Assembly: GCF_022605725.1 (NCBI RefSeq)
Contig: NC_065550.1
Coordinates: 8,494,001 to 8,558,000 of the forward strand
Source: Anthonomus grandis grandis
Lineage: Eukaryota; Arthropoda; Insecta; Coleoptera; Curculionidae
Reading direction: 5' to 3'
DNA length: 64,000 bases
Made by a program: the position numbers and the translations under genes. The notes beneath the pieces were generated by a model. That model was not told the DNA's origin. It did not search any database and was given only the letters and a program-made list of their open reading frames with translations. Positions 42,430 through 53,039 of this stretch are shown here, piece by piece; position 1 is the first letter of the stretch, and each line of letters starts with the position of its first letter.

Positions 42430-43420
42430 ATATATAAGTGACAGGAAATTAAGAATGGCCTTCTACAAGGAACAGTTTTGAGCCCAGACATTTTTATAAA
42501 GTATATGTCAACTCGATATTAAGCATAAAAGCAAATGATCTACTACTATCTTGGAGATGATACGGCCATTGTGATTTCAGGAATGACTTGGCACAAAAAT
42601 TGGATTCAAACCTTTAAGTTATTATTAAACTTGTTAAAATAGCATACATAATATCTTTTTCACTTACTAATGTAAATAGACCACATTATAGTTCTATTCT
42701 AGTACAACTTCAACTTTATCTACAGAATTTGAAGCTGTAATTGATAAGTTTGTGAAATGGCAAGTACATGTTGATTATGCTTCCAACAAAACTCGAAAAC
42801 GAATTCACAAATTTTATTTATTGAGGGCATTTTTAAATAATATGTAATTATTTATGATGTGTAAAATGTGGAATCAATTATAAGATATGGTATATTGGTG
42901 TGGAAAGAACATTATAATAATGTACAAATTAAATATATTTAGAAATTTATTAAAAAAAAAGATAAATTGTACGCCATTCAATTACTATTTAGTAAAGATA
43001 TTTTTAACATTCGATCAATGTATAAATTATTTTAAACTTAAACTGTATAAGTTACTGCAAAGTAATGTTAGAAATTGTACTTCTATAAAAAATTTAAATT
43101 GTTATGTAAAAATTTAATATCTGAATGCACTTATCAATTTAAAAAAAAATTTCTTTTGATCATGTGATTAGAGCTAATGTTATAAGTTGCTTTTTTTTTG
43201 CTTGCCTTGTATTTGATATTTATGGTTTAAGTGATATATTATTTTTCTCTAATTTACTTTCTTTTTTTTCTTTCTTATTTTTGTAATGTAGTTAATAAGT
43301 TAGTGTCATGATTTAATACTGTAATACGGACGTTTTACATCTAGATACTTGATTGTATAAACATTTATGTGTAAAAAATAAAATATAGGTTACATTTTCT
43401 TTTACAATTATATAATAAAG
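42430..43420 (+). mobile_element. LINE RT 3' half, plus strand
   Basis: Traces of an RT in shifting frames are present: LLQGTVLSPDIFI (the G.PQGTVLGP block), then YYLGDDTAIVISGMTW (about 42545), where YADD has become LGDD. TFKLLLNLLK and a thumb/C-terminal region follow (YWCGKNIIIMYKLNIFRNL then FNYYLVKIFLTFDQCINYF), ending near KNLNCYVKI and a stop at 43117. The following 300 bases of T-rich sequence are probably its 3' UTR. No clear tail was seen. Confidence 0.65.
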
Positions 43421-44530
43421 AATGTTTCAATAAAAACGCAAGATTTGAATTGCGCGACATGTTTGGCAGTCATAATGTCACATGATCATGACGTGACAGA
43501 TGGAAGGTTTACAGGTGAGAGTTAGTAAACATGGCGTAGAACAACGCGTCCTGATTGTCAAAAATTATTATCAAAATGGTAAAAGTTTAATTACTGGTCC
43601 GGCAAGTGATGCAAAACCCACGATACGAGCTCGTAGAGGTCCTTCCGAATAAAACATCACGGAAGCTTAGAGAATGTGGCAGAAAGACCAGAGACGTCAA
43701 TACATCATTGGGCACAAGAATTGAACATTTCAACAGGCACTCTTCTGCAAACTCTCATTAAAGATTTACAGCTGCATGCCGACAAAATCCAACTGACTCA
43801 CCTTCCAACAGACCTTGAACAACTAAGAGAATTCACTAATTGGATCTTTGAGCAACCTCCTGATTTTGCAAACAAAATCATTTTCAGTGATGAGGCCCAT
43901 TTTCACCTCAAAAGCTTCATTAATAGGTGTCTAAAACTGTCGCATTTGGCGCTTAAAAAAGGAAACGAATGATTCATTAGAAAGCAGTGCATCGACAACG
44001 TGTTATTGTATGGTGTTCATTATGGTCTGGAGGAATAATTGGACCGGTTGTCTCTGAAAATGAAGAAGGTAATGCAGTAACGCTAAATGGCGAACGTTAT
44101 TGTACTATGATAACACAGTTTCTTGTGCCTCTTTGGAATTTATTGATCTTGATAACACGTGGTTTCAGCAAGACGATGCCACATATCATTGACGATCTTG
44201 CGCGAGTTTGATCCTAGTCATGTTTTTTCCGATTTGGTGACCACAATTGGCCTCTACGGTTATGCGATTTAACGTCACAGGTTCATGCCTATAAGCCTGG
44301 AAGCATTGAAAGCTAAAATTGGACAATGAAATACCACCACATGTATACTTTAACATTATTGAAAATTTCTTCAATAGGATACGCATATGCCACCAAAGCC
44401 GTGGCGGCCATTTACAAGATATTTTGTTTCATATAGTCCCAAATGTATATTTTCTCAATCAAATGATAAGGGGTATTTTATAAAAAAAAGTTATGTCCTA
44501 TATTTTAATAAAAGTCCTATATTGTTAACA
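43421..44530 (+). mobile_element. mariner-like transposon, second subfamily
   Basis: The left end, AATGTTTCAATAAAAACG, and the next 200 bases match the inverted start of the element at 59595-59250. Coding on the plus strand includes ERPETSIHHWAQELNISTGT then LQLHADKIQLTHLPTDLEQL, NKIIFSDEAHFHLKSFINR with the first catalytic Asp (43676-43972), RQRVIVWCSLWSGGIIGPVV and LNGERYCTMITQFLVPLW (43987-44150). After that come FQQDDAT- and RFGDHNWPP-like blocks in other frames, and finally CHQSRGGHL-like sequence at 44390. It lacks the CACCCTGTATA ends of the other group. It is inactive. Confidence 0.82.
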
Positions 44531-45589
44531 TTATCCTAACCTAACTAACTAAGCCACTGATGAAATGTTGATAAAAATGTTGATATGACAAAGTAGCGTT
44601 GAGAAAATCGAGGTATCATGGCAAAGGAGATTCCCAAGAACTGTTAACGATTGAAAGCAATTATATAAATACTTAGGCGTATACTACACGATCGTTAAAT
44701 ACTGCCTTCAAAAATAAAAATATTATAGAGGTAAACCTTAAAAAGTGGATATAAGATGTTTCATTTAACATCTTGACACTATTGCTTTAAAGTTAAATGG
44801 TATAGGCTTATTTCAAAATTTTCTACTCTCAAAACTCTCTACTTAAAACTAAATGAGACACTATTTTTTTAAAAATTAGTGCAGTTAATCATTATAACAT
44901 TTAAAATTGCTAATATAAAAGTTTATAAATGTGATACTTTAGATTAAACATTTAGGATCATTTTCAGAGATATGCTCTAATTCGCAAAGCTATAGCACTT
45001 TAAAAGATATGTAAAATATTTTATTTATTCCTAAAAATCCTAACACATTTTTTATAGGTGCTGTATTATAATCTTTTAGGTCAAATAGCATATTTTCATG
45101 ACAAGATCAAAAATTGGGTATTTTAAAAAAAGTTGTAAGAATACATAATTATTTTTTATACATTTTTATTTAGCTTTACACTGTTATTTTGAGATATAAA
45201 AGAAATGGACTTATACTCTTGAAAATGATAGGTGTGATTATAACAAGTTGATTAATATAAAAAGTTTATTGGCTTTTATATTATATTATTTTCTTTTGTT
45301 AGCCAGTAAGGAAAGAAATATACTAATTACTTTGTTAGCCAATAAGGAAAGAAATATACTAATTAGAAATGTATGGCTTATTTTTTCGCATAAAACTTCT
45401 TTATAAAATTTGTGGATTGAATTAAATAAGTCCAAAAATATTACGCAAAATAAATCAGGAAGATTTGCATTTACCGTTTTTTTGCTAAGATAAAAAAAAT
45501 CGACTTCAAGCTTAGATATATGTATGTACTACTATTTCTCTATTTCTCCATAGAAAGAACAAGACAAAACGTATGTACGGAAAATCATA
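44531..45589. other. unassigned AT-rich DNA with one tandem duplication
   Basis: No coding similarity was recognised. The only structure is the 36-base tandem duplication listed separately. Confidence 0.55.
45296..45367. repeat. 36-base tandem duplication, two copies
   Basis: The unit TTGTTAGCCAGTAAGGAAAG plus AAATATACTAATTACT is repeated directly, with one G/A difference in the middle and small differences at the end. It appears to be a recent local duplication by slippage or repair. No function is visible. Confidence 0.85.
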
Positions 45590-46260
45590 GAAACTGCTCA
45601 AAATGTCCAGCATTTTGCTCTAGGCATTTCCAGTCTCTTAAAATAATTTGGTGTACCAAATTTAGAAAAAGCTCTGGGTTATTTCAAAATTAATTACAAG
45701 CATTCTCTATTCGGTGAAAAAGGTTCTCCTGATGTAAAACGTTTTGAATAAAATTAAAATAAATTTCGTCAGTTAAAGTCCACACCATGCTCGGATTTTC
45801 GGCTCCTAAATACGCATGTTTATAACAACTCAAACACTCTATCTCTTGTAAATTGCGACTCATCCGTAAACAAACAGCGTCAAGCACCTACTAAAAATTC
45901 ATTATTCGTCATCAGTTTCCAACCTTTGAATTTATTGGATATGGATAAAGTTTATGATTCTACAAACGTCGCCAAATGATATTATGGGGCACATTTAAGG
46001 CAGTACTCGCTCCTCTGCTGCTAATCTGCTGGATTATTATTAAAGAGAATTAGTAACCGGATCCATGATATTTTATTTAAAATCTAAATGACCCCTTTCT
46101 TCTATAAGTATATGTTCTTTCATATTACACTTTTACACCAGAGTACTACCATTACAAAGCCCGTACTTCACACAAAAACCATGTTGGAATAATCCTGATT
46201 GGAATATTGTTCAGAAGCATTAGTTAAATTAAAAAAATAGCATTTTTACTAAACCGACCT
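45590..46260 (-). mobile_element. mariner-like remnant, internally deleted
   Basis: On the minus strand the piece 45887-45690 reads NPSMVWTLTDEIYFNFI (a first-Asp-like TDE block preceded by the family's GAENP). It then jumps directly to C-terminal sequence. NNPELFLNLVHQIIL and CLEQNAGHFEQFL at about 45680-45600 are the usual transposase end. Weak HTH traces lie above 45900. The second and third Asp blocks are deleted. No termini were secured. Confidence 0.5.
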
Positions 46261-46649
46261 GTATTTTGTTTTTAAAAGGGCGATAGATTGTGGACGACTC
46301 ATAAATTATGGATTTTGTTGAATTTTCTCTATAACTTTTATTTGCGTTATTTTAACGGCTTGTAGGAGTTTTCAAAATGTATTGATATACCAAAAATCAG
46401 CTGCTATATAAAAGTTGCATAATAAAGAAGATAGTAAAACATTAAAAATTTGAAAAAATAAGAATGTTAAATTAAGTTTTTGATATTCTCGTCGAATGCC
46501 TTGAAAATTTTTACCGTTTTTATTTACTGTGGCGTTTATCAAAATTTGTGTTAATGTATGGTTTCAATTACGAATCTTTCGGGTTCGATCAGTTGAATCA
46601 GTCTTTTAATCGTATGTATTTTATTTGTCTAATTATTTTGTATCGAAAA

Positions 46650-47936
46650 ATGGCCCATGTTTACGAAAACTACTAGACATAATTCTTACCTATGTCCAGT
46701 GCCAACAAAATGCAGCCGCAGCATGCAGGTTGTATGCGAAAAGGTTTCCTTTAAGAAATCATCCAGCCCACGTATGTTTGTAAACTTAGTTATTACGGTT
46801 CGTATGACAGGATATTTAATAAAACAACGAGGAGGCCACGCTGAAAGAGCTGCTCAATCTGATATGCTACAAATTGAGGAAGATATTTTAGAAATGGTTG
46901 AAGATGATCCAACAGTGAGTACTAGAGCCATAGCAGCTCAAGTTAAAGTTTTTCATAGTAAAGTGTGAAAGACAACACGACAAGAATAGTATTATCCTCC
47001 TCATTCTCAACAGGTATAAGTGTTACAACCTGAAGCTCATCCTATAAGAGTTGTATTTTGCCAGTGGCTTTTAGAACAGTTCGGCAGAAATGATGATTTT
47101 ATGAATTTAATTATGTGTACACCCAGGACCACATTTGCACGAAAAGGAGTGCAAAATTTCCACAACAATCATTTTTGGGCAGTAGAAAATCCGCATGCTG
47201 TAAAAAGATCTAATTTTCAATCTTATTTTTTAATCCTACTTTTTTTCACCTCGACTGTCCGGTAAAATTTATTTACATTTTCTTCGACACAATCTGCTAC
47301 AATTTAATTATTAGAAGATCTAAATGTGAGACGGATATGTGGTTCCTACATGATAAGGCTTTACCACATTTTAAACGAGAAGTTCATAAACATCTGAATA
47401 ATGAATTCCAATGCGCCCTATTGGACCCATTTCTTGGCCTCCTTGCTCCCCAGATTTAACTACTTGCGATTTTTTTCTGTGGAGGCTATTTGAAAGAGTT
47501 GGTGTATGTGTATATGTGCAAAAGCGCATTAAAAATTCTTGTGATTTAATTCATGGACATCAGGATTTTATTGTTAAAGCTTAAAAATAGTCGTGCCTTC
47601 GCCAATCAAGATTGTGTGTTAATAAAACAAATGGGGATAATGAAGAAATAGTCAATACTTGCAGTGGAGTAGTAGATTAAGGTAAAATGAAAATCCTGCT
47701 GCCTAAATAAGTGGAGGAAGACTGCAGGATTTTTATTTTACCTTAAATGGGGATCATTTTGAACAATTTTTATAAAATCCATAGCCATTTAACTTAAAAA
47801 ATAAAAAAAAATCATTAATGTGAAGTAACTCTCTTACTATTCAACTTTTATATAGGTGATTTTTAGCATGTTAATTTTTTTGACGAGTTTTACAAGGTGT
47901 TAAAGTGAATGACTTAACTTTGAAAACACCTTGTAT
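46650..47936 (+). mobile_element. mariner-like remnant carrying a small nested insertion
   Basis: HTH sequence at 46720-46970 reads VKKRGGHAERAA-like sequence, then MLQIEEDILEMVEDDPTVST and IAAQVKVFHSKV. At 47035-47225 are HPIRVVFCQWLLEQFGRNDD, GVQNFHNNHFWAVENPHAVK and NFQSYFLI. At 47340-47480 are MWFLHDKALPHFKREVHKHL (second Asp block as LHDKALPHF) and CSPDLTTCDFFLW-like sequence. The C-terminus NGDHFEQFL is at 47748-47778. The right end closes AACACCTTGTATA (47923-47936). The stretch 47639-47744 is a foreign insertion. Confidence 0.75.
47639..47744 (+). mobile_element. 106 bp Penelope-tail-like insertion with 10 bp target duplication
   Basis: AAATGGGGAT flanks the piece on both sides (47629-47638 and 47745-47754) and the mariner C-terminal coding resumes after it. 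The insert ends GTGGAGGAAGACTGCAGGAT then TTTTATTTTACCTTAA, the same tail found at 61247-61283 next to a hammerhead-like motif upstream of a Penelope-like RT. A partial inverted copy of that tail (TTAAGGTAAAATGAAAATCC) sits just before it, so the insert is head-to-head. It is a very short, cleanly delimited insertion. Confidence 0.78.
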
Positions 47937-48089
47937 ATTGCGTTAATATATAACCCGGAATTATAAATACATCTTTTAAAGTTTTAAAAATAGTATTAAT
48001 CTTCAGTAGATTTCACTAGAGTTCTTCTTGTAGTAAAAACTATATAATAATTACTATCACTTCAACATTGCATGAAAGAAAATAAATTT

Positions 48090-48175
48090 ACGCATAACTT
48101 AATTAAATAAGGTATACATACCATATTATTATATACTATTAAATATGGTATACCCTATTTAATTAAGTTATGCGT
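48090..48175. repeat. 86 bp palindrome with 38-base arms
   Basis: The left arm ACGCATAACTTAATTAAATA is matched by the inverted right arm TATTTAATTAAGTTATGCGT. The pairing continues inward through GGTATAC and ATACCATATT with only one or two mismatches. The product would be a strong AT-rich hairpin. It may be a small MITE or a replication-generated palindrome. No coding. Confidence 0.9.
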
Positions 48176-48419
48176 TGACTTTTTTTTATTTCCTAAAAAT
48201 ATTGAAACACACAAGTTAAGGGATTGTCTAATATAATTTGGTAAGCTATTTTTAGGAAAAGAAACGCAAATTACTTTCCCAAATTATTAAAAGATAAATA
48301 ATTATAATAGATCACTTACTAGTTAGTTTATACTTCATAAACTGAAATTCCAGTAGAACCAATGTTGAAAATACGTCTAGAAAAATGCACTTATAAATAT
48401 CAACAATAACAAATTCTTC

Positions 48420-48660
48420 CACCTGAACGTAAATTGTTGATTTCATGGATTTGGGAAATTTCTAACACCACATTTATACCACGTCAAACTTTTTAACTGA
48501 ACCGATTAGAGATTGCGTCGCGCCCGTACGAACTCCTAATCTATCTCAGCGGACTCGGTTCGTTTCATTCAAATCTTTTCGGTTCATTCGGTGCTTCACA
48601 GCACGTGGACGAAGTTTGACGAAGTCACTCGACCGGTATTTTAATTAGGATTTTACCTTA
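48420..48660. promoter_or_regulatory. CpG-richer promoter-like patch, candidate TfAP-2 first exon region
   Basis: Against very AT-rich flanks this patch has many CpG dinucleotides (TTGCGTCGCGCCCGTACG near 48513, CGACCGG near 48628) and an E-box CACGTG at 48603. On the minus strand it contains an arthropod initiator TCAGTT (48495-48500), a TATAAAT at about 48471-48477, and an ATG at about 48446. That ATG opens MKSTIYVQ before a CAG|GT pair in phase 0, the phase the 42077 exon requires. That donor is weak and the match could be accidental. It could equally be a promoter on the plus strand. No transposon signature was seen here. Confidence 0.32.
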
Positions 48661-48999
48661 GGAAATATGCATTTCGTTATTGGATACTAATTACTACCTA
48701 CCGTATTGACAATACTAAGTTAATAAATTTAAAAAAAAATAGGTATGGCGGTTATTGACTTAACGTTATAATAGTTTGTAATTTTTTATTCGCCTAAAAA
48801 TTTCTATTATTTACATTTATATACATTAATATTATAGAATTACCAATAAATAAGTCACAAAAAATTTTACAAATCTTTGTATATAGTATACAAGAGGAAT
48901 CACATTCACAACGTTTGCTACCTTTTTTATCAAATTTTAAAAAGATAAAATGTTATAATTGAGATTTACCATGGTTTCAAGATTGGTTTGGTTTGATTA

Positions 49000-49800
49000 T
49001 TTATTTATTTACATCACTTAATAGAGAAATTCCAATAATAGAAAGGAAACGATGTATATAAACATGAAATCATCTTATCAAAATAAAATTAATATTACAG
49101 ATATGATAAATTATTAATAAATACATAAAAAAGAAGAAAACAAGATTATCTAAACTAAGCGAATTTTTTTAATTTCGGCTAGGCTATAGTTAAATATATC
49201 GCATTGATTCTGTATAGAGTTGTATGTATTGCAAGCTCTACGTATAGGCGAAAATTTTGTAATGTTGATTCGAGGTATTGAAAGGTAAAAAGTTTAAGAA
49301 CTGCGAGCTGATAGCCTAGGATTGCGTAAATTTAGAAGTTGCAAGATCTCTGACGAGTCATTTGAACCATAAATTAATTTATGTAAGAACTGTAAATCTG
49401 CCGAATCCCTTCCTTCCGGTAAGGGTTTTACCTGAAATCTTTGAAGCAAACAATCATGTGAGAAGCCAATTTCCGGGTACACTCTTTTGCATTTAAACCA
49501 AAGGAATTCAAGACATTTTCGCTGTGTATTTTTAAGCTCTTGAATATGGTTCTGATAGTATGGCGACCAGACTTGGGAAGAATATTCCAAAATTGAACAA
49601 ACATAGGTAAAGTACATAGGTAAAGTACAGGAGTTTAATGCTAGAGATATTCTCAAAAAATGGAGAGTTCCTGATAACAAAACCCAGCATTTTATAACTT
49701 CTTTTTATGATATCTTCGATATGACTTCCAAGTCTTTGAAGTGGGTTGATCTTGGTAGTGGCACATTATCAATTTTCTATTATAAGTAACACAGTTCTTT
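49000..49800 (-). mobile_element. LINE 3' fragment, minus strand
   Basis: The tail is seen as TTATTTATTTATTTACATC at about 48995-49015. Coding on the minus strand at 49680-49294 gives the thumb, YFTYVCSILEYSSQVWSPYY then NHIQELKNTQRKCLEFLWF. The C-terminal region follows (RDSADLQFLHKLIYGSND to LLNLRNPRLSARSS). Weaker traces above it (YFLKKNCVTYNRKLI at about 49790) belong to the end of the RT palm. The YADD box is lost. It resembles the jockey/CR1-type LINEs elsewhere in the window. Confidence 0.75.
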
Positions 49801-49944
49801 TTTAAGAAGTAGGAGACCACACAGCATTTAGAGGTAAGTTGTTATTCTTTCACCATTGATTCACTGAGTTAATGCCTGCTTGGAGTTTAATGCAGTCCTC
49901 AATAGTATCAATTCTGCAGTATTATTTTTTATTATCACAGTATA

Positions 49945-52512
49945 ATAAGCTATTTACTTTATGGGGCGAATGATAATTCACGATATGGTCAACGAGATAT
50001 ATTCCTTAAAGTTCAGATAAAATTAAAAATGACTTAGAATGCCGCTAAAGGTACTAATTCTTACAAAAACTCGCATATTAATTGTATCTTTTAAATAAAA
50101 ATAAATATATATATATATGAGATCAACAATCTATAAAACCAAACATAATATTTAAAGCAAGTGAAGTCGTGTCTAAGAACGGTAAATTAACACTTATACT
50201 ACCATTACTTAGTCAGAAAATCTTGTCGTAAGTATTTATTCGAGAATAATCTCATGCACATGAAAAACTTATCAGAAAGAAAGCAATTTAGAGCAATCAA
50301 TTGAGCCATGACGGACGTAGTGGGCGATTTAAATATTAAAATAAGCTTTAATTAATGTTGAAATAAGTCATACTCTAAATGATTAAAAGAAATATATCGG
50401 AAATACTCAATCTCCTTGAGACTAGACAACAGTGGAGCATTCGATCAATACTGAAAAAAATCCTCTGTATTTATATTATATGATACAAGAACGAATTGAC
50501 ATCCACTTTTCAATTGAAAGTCCTGTTCTCAACCCCAATAGAACATCAATTTCCTCTTAAATTTCATTGGCCCATTCGTGTGACCCTCCATTTTGACTTA
50601 ATCGTTTATGGTAATTTCAGAAAGTTGAGGGAGTCGCTGCTCGTGGCCCTTTTACAGGAAATACGCTATTTGGATTCGTAATTGGTCACCTGTATCTGGC
50701 AGAAACTATTAAGTTTCTTGGTCTGAAAGTTTAGTGAAAATATACATAGCTTCAACAATTATAATGTATTATAACATACTGTCGAAGATCTGAGTATTTA
50801 TGAAATTATTAAAATATAATACAATTTTACTTCATACAAGGTATCTTTAAAATTGTGTATTCCGCCTATTATAATTTTAATTTTAGTATGTTGAAACCAA
50901 TACTCCACTCCTATATTTGGCTCTTATTGAGCAGATCCAATCTCGTGTAAACTGGGTCATTTGCTGACCGTTTTGATCAGATAAAGTGCTGGATCTTGCG
51001 GCGTATATAATTACAACAAAATTGTCAGGCGATATGAATCTATATAGCCGCTAAGCTAATATATTTTTGTTAATGCTTTTATATAAACTGTTTAAAAGCC
51101 CTACATTAATAAGCTGGAAATCATATGCATTTAAATTATGCTATGAAAATAATGTTCTATTTCCTTTTAAATAAGCAAGAAAATTGAGAAATCTATTGCA
51201 ACATTCCTACCTGTATAAGTAGTAATTTGGCCTTTTGAAATAAATACATCTTGTTTCACAGTTGAAACTGTAATAACCGTTTATGACTGATGTAAACCTC
51301 GCACTAAGAAGATTGTCTCAGGTACATTAAAGGTATTGCCGATTGGAATTACATACTGAGCGTAGTTTTATCTGCGTGCCAAATTGTCTTTTGCTGACGT
51401 AAAATGTGTTATATGTTATTGGACCTGTTGTTTAATTTGCATTTTGAATGGCTTTTGGAATCGAAGTTAGGTCTTTCAATTTTAATGTAAGAGCATTTCG
51501 AAATATAAACAAAATAAAGCTTACAAGAATATATTTATAATTTTGTAATAGTTATATATTTCTAGAGAGTTATAAATGTTAAAAAAAATATATTTACACA
51601 GCAACATAAAGACATTTTTATCACATAAATCTTCTAAACGATTTAGAAAATATACAAATTTGGTAACACCGATATATTTGCACTAGTTCTTTATTGGATA
51701 CCGGATTCCATGTTAGAATTACTTTTATTTGGAAAGTAATCACCGTCATAAGCTACTTTAGCTACTATCATACAATTTTTATTATTTACATACTTTCTCA
51801 GCGAATTTACCTGATTTTTTGTAGTTTTTTTTTAACGTAGAGTCTGATCTTTCAAATATTTGCTGACCTAGGAACAAAGGTTGCTGATACTTATCCCTGG
51901 ATATGTGTTAGTTTATACTGTTAAGTAACCTGATATTTTTTATTTTAAGCATAAAATGCACGGTATATAAATTTTAATTTAATTTAAATATCAAAGTATT
52001 TTTCCAGATCCTTCATCCGAAAAAGCGTATAATGAGATAATAATGAAATATAATAATATAAGTTTACTTACTACTAATTATTAGTTATTTTCTTTACAAT
52101 ATTAGAGGTTTCAACCAAATTTAAAGGATTTTTCATATCTTTTAAATTTGTGTATATTAAAAGCGACAATTTGAAGAAGTTTACTTACTGTACATATGTG
52201 TCGGATAGTGGAGATAATTCATCTATCAAACACTGAGTTGATAATGTGGCAAATAAAAATCAAAGTAGACCCGCTGGTGGAAAAAAAAAGAAAAGATCAA
52301 GATAAGCATTTGCACTTCCTAGGTAATTAATAAGGTAAATATAGTGTGCTGTAGAATAACGTCGTTCTAATGAAAATATTAAAGCTCTTAGCTATATTAG
52401 TAAAAACACACAATTTTACTTTTAGTGCACATTAAATATAAAACTTCTGGTATTCTAAAAACGATGTGTTAATAATAAAGTATCCAGGAAATTAATTTCG
52501 ATTTGCGTATTA
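49945..52512. other. unassigned AT-rich DNA
   Basis: No domain, terminus or foldback was recognised in this stretch. It contains a short (AT)n run at about 50105-50118. The small frame at 50496-50681 has no motif. Confidence 0.55.
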
Positions 52513-52862
52513 TACAGTGCTTTCAGTTCAAAACGAAAAAAAAAAAAAAAAAAAAAAACGTCAAATTAGATATACAGGGGGACGTTTAATTATGCGTTTA
52601 CTGAAGTTCTGTCAATCACCTTCTCACCTCCAGCTAATCTCACTTTAATATGTCAAATGGGATCCATCCCCATCCCCATCGTGTGATACATCATAGTAAG
52701 CAGCGTAAAATTCTCTATTCAATGGTACCAAAAAAAATCAATCGGAAATCGGTAAATGTGTAAGTAAATAGTTAGCGAAAATATCTAGAAATAATGAATC
52801 CATAATTAAACGTCTCCCTGTATATCTAATTTGACGTGTTTTTTGAAATTCTGTCAGCATAT
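52513..52862. repeat. 350 bp MITE derived from the neighbouring mariner
   Basis: The ends, TACAGTGCTTTCAGTTCAAA and the inverted TTGAAATTCTGTCAGCATA, and the inner pair CGTCAAATTAGATATACAGG / CCTGTATATCTAATTTGACG, make a TIR element without coding. A 24-base A run lies near the left end. The same outer and subterminal sequence, including CTGTCAATCACCT and CCTCCAGCTAATCTCACTTT-like sequence, occurs in the 1 kb element at 53096. This piece is therefore an internally deleted relative. Confidence 0.85.
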
Positions 52863-53039
52863 CATAAGTCGACATAACATTAAGATAAAACCATAAAATA
52901 TCAAATTAAGATCAAATTAATAAATAACTTTCTCAAATTTTAATAATAAACGATGACAACTAAATGATATAATATGTAAATATCAGAATTGGGGGTCGGT
53001 GTTTATATAACACTAAATAGCTGAAAAAGATAAGTATTG

